This document shows, piece by piece, positions 5,085-11,824 of a DNA stretch of 13,607 nt (position 1 is its first letter; each line of letters starts with the position of its first letter). Both the position numbers and the translations under genes were made by a program. The notes beneath the pieces were generated by a model, which was given only the letters and a program-made list of their open reading frames with translations, was not told where the DNA came from and searched no databases. The DNA lies in assembly GCA_002313795.1 (NCBI GenBank), contig DCCL01000004.1:4192-17798 (forward strand). The letters are read 5' to 3'. This DNA is from Faecalibacterium prausnitzii (GTDB lineage: Bacteria; Bacillota; Clostridia; Oscillospirales; Ruminococcaceae).

Positions 5085-7241
5085 TTATGCCTTTCTGCAG
5101 CTCCGTATCTGCGCCAGCAGCATGGATGCCGATACCGGCTTGATGATATAACCATCGATGACACCATGGGCGCGGGCATCCACGATCTCTCGGGTGGGGG
5201 CATTGGTCATGATGATGCGGGTCATGCCGGGATACCGGCCCCGGATGGCCATGCAGAAATCCACGCCGCTGCTGCCGGTCAGGCTCTCGTCGATTGCAAG
5301 TACATCGTAGGGCTGCTCCTTCAGCAGACGGCGCAGTTCGTCCCGGCGGGAGCAGGTTGAGACGCTCAGGCCCAGCGCACTGAGGTCTTTGTCCAGCAGG
5401 TCAAGCACCTTGTTGTTGTCATCGGCAGCAAGGATGCGCAGTTTGTTGTCTGCGCCCCATTGGAGCTGCTCGCGCTCCTGCTGCTGTTCCAGCACCGGCA
5501 GATACACACGGAAGGTCGTGCCTTTTCCGATGGTGCTTTCCGGCCAGATGCGGCCCCGGTGGGTGCGGATGATCTGGTCTGCCAGCGCCAGACCAAGGCC
5601 GGTGCCTTCGCCGGTCTTCTTGGTGGTGAAGAAGGGCTCAAAGATGTGCTGCATGGTCTCCTTGTCCATGCCGCAGCCGGTATCCGTGATGCTGAGCCGG
5701 ATGTAGCTGGCCCACTCTTCGGGTATCTTTTCTTCCGGGAAGAGTTTTTCCAGCTCCTCCCGGGGCACGATGTCACCCCGCAGGCTCAGACTGCCGCCCT
5801 CCGGGCCGATGGCGTGGATGCCGTTGATGCAGATGTTCAGCAGCACCTGCTGCAACTGGGTGGCATTGCCCAGCACACAGGCACCGTTCAGGTTGCATTC
5901 CTCTTTCAGCTCCACATTCTTGGGGCAGTTCGTCTCTACCAGCTTCCGGGTCTGGTGGAGCAGGCCCTCCGCCGAGACGGCATCATACACCGTCTCCACA
6001 TTCTTCCGGCTCATGGAGGAGATCTGTTTCACTACCTCCTGCGCTTTCTGGGCTGCCTCGCTGATCTCCATGGCGTTGTCGTAAATTTCACTGCCCGGGT
6101 CGGCGTCGGCCATGATGAGGTCGGCGTAGCCGGTGATGGGGGTGAGGAAGTTGTTGAACTCATGGGCGATGCCGCCGGTAAGGGTGCCCATCATCTGCAG
6201 CCGCTGGCCGTGGGCCAGAGATTCTTCGCTGCGGTGAAGCTCTTCCAGCGTCTGGTTCAGAAGCTTCAGGTCGCTGATCTCGGTGGCGCTGCGGCGGTCC
6301 CGCTCCTGCAGGCGGAGCATCTGGAACATGAAGAGCAGCAGCACCACAGCCACGATGCTGAAGATAAGGACGACTTTCACGAAGCTCTGCTGCACCGGTG
6401 CATAGAGGTCGTCATAGTCCACCACCGCGCTGACGATCCAGAAGCTGTCCCCTACGCTCAGATGGCGGAAAGCGCTGATCTTGTGCACCCGGGGCAGGTT
6501 CGGGTCAGTCCACCAGTAAGAATAGTAATCCATCGTTCCGGCGTCCTCTTCCTGCTGTGCGCGCAGCAGGCTGCTGAGACTGTCCATATCCAGCTGCTTT
6601 CCCTTGTAAATACGCTGACGGCCTTCCACGACCTTGATGCCCCACTGTACGGCCTCCGGGTGCATGATGACCATATCGTCATCGTTCTTTATCATAATGT
6701 AGCCGTTCGTGCCCACATGGATCTCCGAGATGAGCTGCTGGTACATGACGGTGGAGTCCACCACCAAACAGACGGTCTGCTCCCCTACCTGCTTTTTCAT
6801 CACAAGATAATGATGGTCGCCGCTGTGGTACTGCCAGTAGGTGATGCTCTCCGTCCGGGTGATCAGGACATCACAGAGTGCACTCACCCCGTAACAGCTG
6901 TAGACGACTTCCCCATTCTCGTTTTCCAGCCAGACATCCCGAATGGTATCGCTCCGGGCAACGCCGGGGCGGTAGTCCGGGTTATCCCCCAGTTTTCCTG
7001 CAATGGAGTCCAGCCGGTCGGCGTATTCTTCCAGCAGCACCCGGATACTGTCGGCAGTGCTCTGCACCACCAGCTCCATCTGCCGGGTCTGACTCTCCAT
7101 CAGGGCGGTGCGGTAGTCTCTCCATACCGCTCCCACCACAAAGGCCAGTGCCGCCACCGTGACCACACCGATGGCCAGCGGCACCCAGAGAGTGCGCAGG
7201 GTCTGCAGCCAGCTCTTTTTTTTCGCATCGGTCTCCTTCAT
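5085..7241 (-). CDS. Hybrid sensor histidine kinase with periplasmic-side Cache-like sensor and receiver domain
   Basis: A 718-residue membrane kinase. Order: TM1 at about 18-40, an extracytoplasmic sensor of about 245 residues (41-285) with a Cache-like segment (GYIMIKNDDDMVIMHP, about 180-195), TM2 at about 288-308, a coiled linker, a dimerization/phosphoacceptor domain with His360 in AHEFNN, a catalytic ATPase domain (N box near Asn469/Asn473, DTGCGM from Asp520, GEGTGLG 544-550), and a C-terminal receiver (600-718). The receiver keeps all key residues: Asp607/Asp608, phosphoacceptor Asp651, Thr679, Lys701. The ATG is preceded by AGGAGGA 6 nt upstream. It is divergent from the response regulator and lies between the transporter and citrate lyase, so sensing citrate or another carboxylate is inferred. 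The sensor is longer than the single PAS domain of classic CitA. The receiver may act as a relay or as a brake on the kinase. Confidence 0.92.
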   Translation of the reverse strand: MKETDAKKKSWLQTLRTLWVPLAIGVVTVAALAFVVGAVWRDYRTALMESQTRQMELVVQSTADSIRVLLEEYADRLDSIAGKLGDNPDYRPGVARSDTIRDVWLENENGEVVYSCYGVSALCDVLITRTESITYWQYHSGDHHYLVMKKQVGEQTVCLVVDSTVMYQQLISEIHVGTNGYIMIKNDDDMVIMHPEAVQWGIKVVEGRQRIYKGKQLDMDSLSSLLRAQQEEDAGTMDYYSYWWTDPNLPRVHKISAFRHLSVGDSFWIVSAVVDYDDLYAPVQQSFVKVVLIFSIVAVVLLLFMFQMLRLQERDRRSATEISDLKLLNQTLEELHRSEESLAHGQRLQMMGTLTGGIAHEFNNFLTPITGYADLIMADADPGSEIYDNAMEISEAAQKAQEVVKQISSMSRKNVETVYDAVSAEGLLHQTRKLVETNCPKNVELKEECNLNGACVLGNATQLQQVLLNICINGIHAIGPEGGSLSLRGDIVPREELEKLFPEEKIPEEWASYIRLSITDTGCGMDKETMQHIFEPFFTTKKTGEGTGLGLALADQIIRTHRGRIWPESTIGKGTTFRVYLPVLEQQQEREQLQWGADNKLRILAADDNNKVLDLLDKDLSALGLSVSTCSRRDELRRLLKEQPYDVLAIDESLTGSSGVDFCMAIRGRYPGMTRIIMTNAPTREIVDARAHGVIDGYIIKPVSASMLLAQIRSCRKA

Positions 7242-7256
7242 GGTCTCTCCTCCTCA

Positions 7257-7289
7257 GGGCGGGCTGAGCCGGGCTTGCTCTTCCCGCCC
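7257..7289 (-). promoter_or_regulatory. Stable hairpin in the kinase mRNA leader
   Basis: GGGCGGG (7257-7263) pairs with CCCGCCC (7283-7289), with an additional inner GAGC/GCTC stem. On the kinase transcript this hairpin ends just before the AGGAGG ribosome binding site, so it could dampen or gate translation. There is no T-run, so it is not a terminator. Confidence 0.4.
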
Positions 7290-7323
7290 AAACATGTTAT
7301 AATTTTATTTATCGAAAGTACAA
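7275..7323. promoter_or_regulatory. Overlapping divergent promoters of kinase and response regulator
   Basis: Plus strand: an extended -10 (TGTTATAAT, -10 hexamer 7298-7303) with a weak -35 TTGCTC (7275-7280), spacer 17 bp, driving the response regulator. Minus strand: TTGTAC (7318-7323), 16 bp, TATAAC (7296-7301), driving the kinase. The two -10 elements share bases, so only one polymerase can bind at a time. None of the TTAAGA or TGTAAGATTCC boxes seen at the cit promoters is present here. Confidence 0.45.
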
Positions 7324-7360
7324 CAAATCGTTCCAGTCAGAAAAGGTGCAGGGAGTTATC

Positions 7361-8053
7361 ATGTCGTATCATGTTCTTATTGTAGACGATGATCCAGCAA
7401 TTTGCAAACTTTTGTCGAAAGTTATGATAAGCAATGAGATGGAGCCGCTGGTCGTCAACAGCGGTGCCGCTGCGCTGGACCTCATCGCCCGCCAGAGCGG
7501 CACACTGGATATGATCCTGATGGACATCACTCTAGGCGACATGGAGGGCTTCGATGTCATCCAGACCATCCGGCGCAACGGCGTCACCACGCCGGTCATC
7601 ATCATCAGCGGCCGTAATGAGGATTATGATTTCATGTACGGTCTCTCGCTGGGTGCAGACGATTATGTGACCAAGCCCTTCCGCCCGCAGATCTTAGGTG
7701 CCAAAGTCAAGGCCCTCATCCGCCGGAGCAAGAGTTTTTCTCAGGAGAACAATCAGCAGATCAGCTGCGGGCCCTTCCTCTGCGACACCACCACCATGCG
7801 CTTTTACAAAAACAATGTGGAGCTGAACCTCTCGGAGAAGGAGCGTAGTCTGCTGCTGCTTTTCGTACGCCATCCGCAGCAGGTGTTCACCAAGGATATG
7901 ATCTACGAGCAGATCTGGGGCAACCTTATCGCTGTGGACGACAATGCCATCATGGTCTACATCAACCGCCTGCGCAGCAAGATCGAAGACAATGCCCGCA
8001 CTCCGCAGCATATCATCACCATCCGCGGCGTGGGATACCGGTTCGTGCCGTAA
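7361..8053 (+). CDS. OmpR/PhoB-family response regulator
   Basis: A 230-residue two-domain regulator. The receiver (about 1-120) has the acidic cluster Asp9-Asp11, phosphoacceptor Asp55 (LMDITLG), Ser83 and Lys105 (TKPF). A winged-helix DNA-binding domain follows (about 135-230), ending in the typical TIRGVGYRFVP. The ATG at 7361 is chosen over an in-frame GTG at 7346 because AGGGAG (7350-7355) lies 5 nt before it and MSYHVLIVDDD is a normal receiver start. It is divergent from the hybrid kinase, the natural partner. Likely targets are the two cit promoter regions sharing direct repeats spaced 22-23 bp. Classic citrate systems use a CitB regulator with a different output domain, so this is an unrelated solution if it controls citrate genes. 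Family certain; target inferred. Confidence 0.93.
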   Translation: MSYHVLIVDDDPAICKLLSKVMISNEMEPLVVNSGAAALDLIARQSGTLDMILMDITLGDMEGFDVIQTIRRNGVTTPVIIISGRNEDYDFMYGLSLGADDYVTKPFRPQILGAKVKALIRRSKSFSQENNQQISCGPFLCDTTTMRFYKNNVELNLSEKERSLLLLFVRHPQQVFTKDMIYEQIWGNLIAVDDNAIMVYINRLRSKIEDNARTPQHIITIRGVGYRFVP

Positions 8054-8085
8054 AATCGTACATTTTTATTTTATAAAACAAAAGA

Positions 8086-8122
8086 AGGGCAGCCAACTGC
8101 GCGCGGTGCAGTTGGCTGCCCT
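8086..8122. terminator. Bidirectional terminator between the response regulator and citF
   Basis: GGGCAGCCAACTGC (8087-8100) pairs perfectly with GCAGTTGGCTGCCC (8108-8121) around a 7-nt loop; A8086-T8122 adds one more pair. Rightward it is followed by CTGGTTTT, 33 nt after the regulator stop. Leftward it is followed by TTCTTTTGTTTTA, a better T-rich tract, so it also suits the convergent citDEF transcript, about 170 nt past the citF stop. Confidence 0.8.
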
Positions 8123-8171
8123 CTGGTTTTATGCCGGTATAAAACACAAAACCTTGAAAAAGGAGAATCGC

Positions 8172-8318
8172 ATGAAGCTTGTGTGCAGGCTTAGATGCGG
8201 GAGCAGGTTTGAGAAGAGCGAAGGAATATCCGTGAATCCATTCCGAAACGTGGTTGGCAAGCCACAGTCCCGCTCTCACATCATATCACTCAATCTTCGC
8301 GGAAAGAGAAAGGCTTAA
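8172..8318 (+). CDS. Possible small basic protein of 48 residues
   Basis: An ATG at 8172 is preceded by AAAAAGGAG with a 6-nt gap, a very good ribosome binding site, and opens a 48-codon frame (MKLVCRLRCGSRFEKSEG...) ending at TAA 8316-8318. The product is basic, with two cysteines near the start and no signal or membrane segment; I recognise no family. It overlaps the 3' end of citF on the other strand by 29 nt. A convincing promoter is not visible: TATAAA near 8138 has no good -35. It could be a chance frame downstream of the terminator. Confidence 0.25.
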   Translation: MKLVCRLRCGSRFEKSEGISVNPFRNVVGKPQSRSHIISLNLRGKRKA

Positions 8319-9858
8319 CTTCGCGGACAACGTCCATGACAGTGCCATCGCGGGCCTCGATGATGCCCACGATGCGGTCGCCGAACTGAACCTTCTCCGG
8401 CTCGCCGACGATGGAGTAGGCGATGTCGCGCAGCTCCTCGATGGTCTTCAGAGGCACGCAGTCAGCGGCCTTCAGAGCCTCCAGCAGGTCGGGACGGCGG
8501 GGGTTGACGGCCACGCCGTAGTCGGTGACGACGATATCAACGCTCTCGCCCGGGGTGGTGACAGTGGTCACATCGGTGCAGATGGCCGGGATACGGCCCT
8601 GCAGCAGAGGAGCGATGACGATGGTGCACTTTGCACCCTGTGCAGTATCGGGATGGCCGCCCTGTGCGCCGGTGATGATGCCATCAGAGCCGACGACGAC
8701 GTTGCAGTTGAAGTGGGTATCCACTTCCAGAGAGGCCAGGATGACGTAATCCAGCTTGTTGACGAAAGCGCCCTTATTCATGGGGCTTGCATACTCGCCA
8801 GCAGAGATGGGGAAATGGTTGGGGTTGGAAGCCACATTGTTGACGGCATCCAGGTCGAAGTCCTGGGTATCTACCAGCTTGCGGGCCAGACCACGATCCA
8901 GCAGCTCGCACATGGGCTTGGTCAGACCGCCGACGCCCAGACCCATGTGGATGTTCTTCTCCTCCATGATCTTGGACAGGGAGATGGTGGAAGCGATGGA
9001 TGCACCGCCGACACCGGTCTGATAGGAGAAGCCGTCCTTGAAGTACGGGGTGTTTGCCACGACCTGAGTGCAGTACTCAGCCATCAGGATCTTGCGCTGG
9101 TCGGTGGTGGGCTTGGCCGCACCGGTAGCGATCTTCTCGGGGATGCCGATCTGATCCACGACGCAGACGTAATCGACCTTGGTCTGGTTGATCTCTGCGG
9201 GGTAGTTGGGGTAGTCCACCAGGCAATCGGTGATGGCGACAACGTAATCTGCCATCTCAGCGTCCACGTAAGCGTAGCTCAGAACGCCGCAGTTGGTCTT
9301 GCCGCCCATGCCGGAGCAGTTGCCGTACTCGTCGCAGGAAGGTGCGCCGATGAAGGCGATATCGATATGAGTCTCGCCGGTCTCAATGGCGCGGACACGG
9401 CCGCCGTGGCTGCGCATGGTAGCCAGACCCTTCAGCTTGCCATGGGAGATGGCATCGCCGATCTTGCCGCGGACACCGGAAGACTCGATGTTGACGATGG
9501 TGCCGTCCTCGATCATGGGAACGAGGGCATCATGGGCCTTGCCCAGAGAGCTTGCGCTCAGGGTGATGTTCTTGAAGCCCATCTTGTGGATCTCTTCCAT
9601 GACCATGCAGACCACGAGGTCGCCCTCGCGGAAGTGATGATGGAAGGAGACGGTCATGCCGTCATGGGCGTTGCACTTGACCAGAGCCTCGTGGATGTTC
9701 TTGACCATCTTGTCGTGGTCATTGCGCATCACAGGGGTCACTTTGGGGCTGGCCTTCTGGAAAGCCTTGCCGTCTTTATAGTTGTTGCCCTGGAAGACCT
9801 CTTTGCCGGTGCGCTCGAGGATCTCTTCGGGAATGTCTCTGCCGACTGCGTTGATCAT
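8290..9858 (-). CDS. citF: Citrate lyase alpha subunit (citrate:acetyl-ACP transferase)
   Basis: A 522-residue cytoplasmic subunit, about the usual CitF length. It belongs to the CoA-transferase-like fold and swaps citrate for acetate on the acyl carrier, giving citryl-ACP and free acetate. Recognisable stretches are SFHHHFREGD (71-80), RSHGGR (149-154), GAPSCDEYGNCSGMGGK (171-187) and the glycine-rich GVGGASIAST segment in the second half. The start ATG (9856-9858) lies 2 nt after the citE stop, and its purine-rich ribosome site (AAGGGGG) is inside the end of citE, so translation is coupled. It is the last gene of citD-citE-citF; the accessory genes citX and citG that often follow in other bacteria are absent, the next feature being a terminator. 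Confidence 0.96.
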   Translation of the reverse strand: MINAVGRDIPEEILERTGKEVFQGNNYKDGKAFQKASPKVTPVMRNDHDKMVKNIHEALVKCNAHDGMTVSFHHHFREGDLVVCMVMEEIHKMGFKNITLSASSLGKAHDALVPMIEDGTIVNIESSGVRGKIGDAISHGKLKGLATMRSHGGRVRAIETGETHIDIAFIGAPSCDEYGNCSGMGGKTNCGVLSYAYVDAEMADYVVAITDCLVDYPNYPAEINQTKVDYVCVVDQIGIPEKIATGAAKPTTDQRKILMAEYCTQVVANTPYFKDGFSYQTGVGGASIASTISLSKIMEEKNIHMGLGVGGLTKPMCELLDRGLARKLVDTQDFDLDAVNNVASNPNHFPISAGEYASPMNKGAFVNKLDYVILASLEVDTHFNCNVVVGSDGIITGAQGGHPDTAQGAKCTIVIAPLLQGRIPAICTDVTTVTTPGESVDIVVTDYGVAVNPRRPDLLEALKAADCVPLKTIEELRDIAYSIVGEPEKVQFGDRIVGIIEARDGTVMDVVREVKPFSFRED

Positions 9859-9860
9859 AA

Positions 9861-10763
9861 TTACAAATCCCCCTTATACACGCCGGATGCCTTTGCCAGA
9901 TCGATGGTGCGCTTTGCACCGTCGTAGAAGGCGATATCGATCATCTTGCCGTCAACGGTGAAGACGCCGATGCCCATAGCCTTCTTGGAGTCGATCTCCT
10001 TGACCACCTTCTCAGCGAAGATGATGTCCTTCTGGGTCGGGGTGAAGATCTCATGGACGATGGGGATCTGACGGGGGTTGATGATGGATTTGCCGTCAAA
10101 GCCCATCAGGTGGATGTTCTCGACATCCTTGCGGAAGCCGTCCATATCCTTCAGGTCGGTGTAAACGGTATCGAAGCACTGCACGCCTGCTGCGCGGGCT
10201 GCAATGATCATCTGCTGACGGGCACCCATCAGCTCAATACCGGTGCCGGTGATGTGGGTCTGCAGGTCCTTGGTGTAGTCGCCGCCGGACAGTGCGATGC
10301 CAAACAGACGCTCGTCGCTCTCGCAGATTTCCAGAGCGTTCATGACGCCGCGGGCAGATTCCAGAGCAGCGATGATGAGGACTTCGCCCTCCGGACGGCC
10401 GTAGGTCTTCTCGTCTTCAGCGATGGCCTGAGCCACACGGTGGACATCCTCGGCGTGCTCGGTCTTGGGGATGCGGATGGAATCGCAGCCGCCGGCCACG
10501 CAAGCGCGGATATCTTCACGCCAGTAGGGAGTATCCAGACCGTTGATGCGGACGACCCGCTCTGCGCCGCGGTAATCCACGGTCTTCAGGGCGTGATACA
10601 GGCTGAAACGGGCGACGTCCTTCTGGTTCTCAGCAACAGCGTCCTCCAGATCCAGCATCAGGGAGTCGGCCTTATAGATGTAAGGGTCTTTGATGAGGCC
10701 GGGCTTCTGCGCATTCAGGAACATCATCGTGCGGCGCAGGCGCTTCTTGTTCGGATTATTCAT
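9861..10763 (-). CDS. citE: Citrate lyase beta subunit (citryl-ACP lyase)
   Basis: A 300-residue TIM-barrel protein of the HpcH/HpaI aldolase/CitE family that splits citryl-ACP into oxaloacetate and acetyl-ACP, using Mg2+. Family motifs are in order: SLMLDLEDAV (34-43), VRING (71-75), IPKTE (98-102), ALESARG (133-139, carrying the metal-binding Glu), and GFDGKSIINPRQ (221-232). Length is typical of true CitE rather than the shorter CitE-like thioesterases. The ATG overlaps the citD stop as ATGA, so the subunits are made by coupled translation. The flanking citD and citF settle the citrate lyase role against other HpcH-family functions. Confidence 0.96.
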   Translation of the reverse strand: MNNPNKKRLRRTMMFLNAQKPGLIKDPYIYKADSLMLDLEDAVAENQKDVARFSLYHALKTVDYRGAERVVRINGLDTPYWREDIRACVAGGCDSIRIPKTEHAEDVHRVAQAIAEDEKTYGRPEGEVLIIAALESARGVMNALEICESDERLFGIALSGGDYTKDLQTHITGTGIELMGARQQMIIAARAAGVQCFDTVYTDLKDMDGFRKDVENIHLMGFDGKSIINPRQIPIVHEIFTPTQKDIIFAEKVVKEIDSKKAMGIGVFTVDGKMIDIAFYDGAKRTIDLAKASGVYKGDL

Positions 10764-11059
10764 CGAATGGCACCTCCCCAGGGCAGATTCTCATACTGGT
10801 CAACAGCGCGGAACACAGCGCCTTCGATACGGGCCTTCAAGGTGCAGTCCAAAGCGCCCTTGTCCACGATGGTGATGCGGACGTTATCGATGTCCAGATT
10901 CTTCAGGGTCTCCAGTGCGACCTTGCGCAGCTGGTTGCCGTACTGGTGGATGACAGAGCTCTCCAGAGAGAAATCGATCTTTCCCTCGCCGGGCTCGACC
11001 GTCACCATGCAGTCGCTGGATTCCAGAGTGCCAGCCGTGGCTGCTTTCTTGATCTCCAT
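10760..11059 (-). CDS. citD: Citrate lyase acyl carrier protein (gamma subunit)
   Basis: A 99-residue acyl carrier subunit of normal CitD length. Ser14 in AGTLESSD corresponds to the serine that carries the phosphoribosyl-dephospho-CoA prosthetic group in characterised citrate lyases. The conserved block DKGALDCTLKARIEGAVFRA and the C-terminal LPW also match the family. It is first in the leftward citDEF operon, with a strong ribosome site AAGGAGG (11068-11074) 8 nt before the ATG, and overlaps citE by 4 nt. To become active it needs CitX and CitG for attachment of the cofactor and CitC for acetylation. None is encoded here, so they must lie elsewhere in the genome if the lyase works. Confidence 0.96.
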   Translation of the reverse strand: MEIKKAATAGTLESSDCMVTVEPGEGKIDFSLESSVIHQYGNQLRKVALETLKNLDIDNVRITIVDKGALDCTLKARIEGAVFRAVDQYENLPWGGAIR

Positions 11060-11089
11060 GCTTTTTTCCTCCTTGGCAGGTGGTTTCTT

Positions 11090-11202
11090 CGTTCGTTATA
11101 CCGTTCCGTGGGAGCGGCACCTCGCTGTGCCCCTCCTGATGGTTCTATCATAATCGTGGAATCTTACAAAAGTCATAGCGTCCATCTTAATATTCGTTAA
11201 GA
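11090..11202 (-). promoter_or_regulatory. citDEF promoter region with operator boxes shared with the transporter
   Basis: A -10-like TATGAT lies at 11147-11152 on the minus strand, without a good -35. Just upstream is TGTAAGATTCC (minus strand, 11158-11168), identical to the 11-mer upstream of the transporter but in the opposite orientation relative to the gene. Further upstream is the inverted pair TCTTAA (11185-11190) / TTAAGA (11197-11202). The leader also holds ATAACGAACG (11090-11099), again found in the transporter leader (4713-4722). Activation by the neighbouring response regulator is inferred. Confidence 0.5.
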
Positions 11203-11347
11203 AACGCCAAAAATTTCTCTTGTACACAAGATTTATTCCATTTGGTCATGCAAAGTCCGGTTTTTCTCTTCCGTTTTTCCCGTTTTCTGCGCAGGGTGAC
11301 AGAAAAGAGAGCATTTCTGTCATTTGACGCAAGCTTCCGGGTAGCCC

Positions 11348-11510
11348 ACCTCCGGAGGCGGGGCGGAGGGTGGTTTCCTGCCGGGCGGCTCAATCGCAAA
11401 CCTGTTTGCGATAGCTGGCAGGGAACTGCCGGACTGCCCCAGCCGATAAGATGCAGCTCCATGCCTCCCGCTCCGGTATCTCCCGGCGGGCTAAAAAGCC
11501 GCCTCGCCGG
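11348..11510. repeat. Structured interspersed repeat, copy B
   Basis: A near-identical direct copy of the repeat at 11596-11755, offset by 248 bp, and a diverged relative of copy A. Internal stems are TCGCAAAC/GTTTGCGA flanking CT (11393-11410), GCTGGCAG (11414-11421) with CTGCCCCAGC (11434-11443, one bulged base), and GGCT/AGCC around AAAA (11489-11500). Short frames crossing it (for example minus-strand peptides containing AVRQFPASYRKQ) recur in all copies and are products of the repeat rather than genes. Confidence 0.88.
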
Positions 11511-11531
11511 AAAATTCCCTTGCGGAGGCGG
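11493..11531 (-). terminator. Terminator-like hairpin at the end of repeat copy B
   Basis: Read leftward, CCGCCTC (11525-11531) pairs with GAGGCGG (11499-11505) and is followed by CTTTTTAG. The arm again belongs to the right end of the repeat, as at copy A. No leftward gene ends directly before it, so it may only catch read-through from yitT, or be a decayed terminator that came with the repeat. Confidence 0.5.
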
Positions 11532-11595
11532 GTAACGGCATCTGTTTTCAGTGTTCTTCTTGCCGTTGCCCGAGACATCAGCGCCCGGCCGGTCT

Positions 11596-11755
11596 ACCTC
11601 CGGAGGCAGGGCGGAGGGTGGTTTCCTGCCGGGCGGCTCAATCGCAAACCTGTTTGCGATAGCTGGTAGGGAACTGCCGGACTACCCCAGCTGATAAGAT
11701 GCAGCTCCATGCCTCCTGCTCCGGTATTTCCCGGCAGACTAAAAGTCGCCTTTCC
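11596..11755. repeat. Structured interspersed repeat, copy C
   Basis: A direct copy of B with scattered changes, nearly all G to A or C to T relative to B. Two pairs of changes preserve base pairing: C11419-G11436 of B becomes T11667-A11684 here, and G11490-C11499 becomes A11738-T11746. Its right end lies 10 bp from the T-run of the yitT terminator, so all three copies border a leftward terminator. Confidence 0.88.
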
Positions 11756-11764
11756 CCCTCTAAC

Positions 11765-11804
11765 AAAAATGCACCCGCTGCGCTTGGCAGGCGCAGCGGG
11801 TGCA
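11765..11804 (-). terminator. Intrinsic terminator of the YitT-family gene
   Basis: Read leftward, TGCACCCGCTGCGC (11791-11804) pairs perfectly over 14 bp with 11770-11783 around a 7-nt loop and is followed by TTTTTG. It lies about 20 nt after the gene's stop codon. This is the strongest terminator in the window. Confidence 0.9.
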
Positions 11805-11824
11805 CTGTTCTGATATTCTCCTGT

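Noticed and set aside
5460..7385. 641-codon open frame on the plus strand
   Set aside because: It lies antisense to the histidine kinase, whose domains are all in order. The product is a His/Val/Gln-rich shadow without a ribosome binding site or recognisable domain.
8254..9927. 557-codon open frame on the plus strand
   Set aside because: It is antisense to citF and is a repetitive Ala/Asp/Val/Gly-rich translation typical of the reverse strand of GC-biased genes.
10053..11153. 366-codon open frame on the plus strand
   Set aside because: It is antisense to citE and citD and crosses their promoter; no domain or ribosome site.
11348..11755. CRISPR array
   Set aside because: There are only two adjacent copies, the repeat unit is about 150 bp rather than 25-40 bp, and no cas genes are present.
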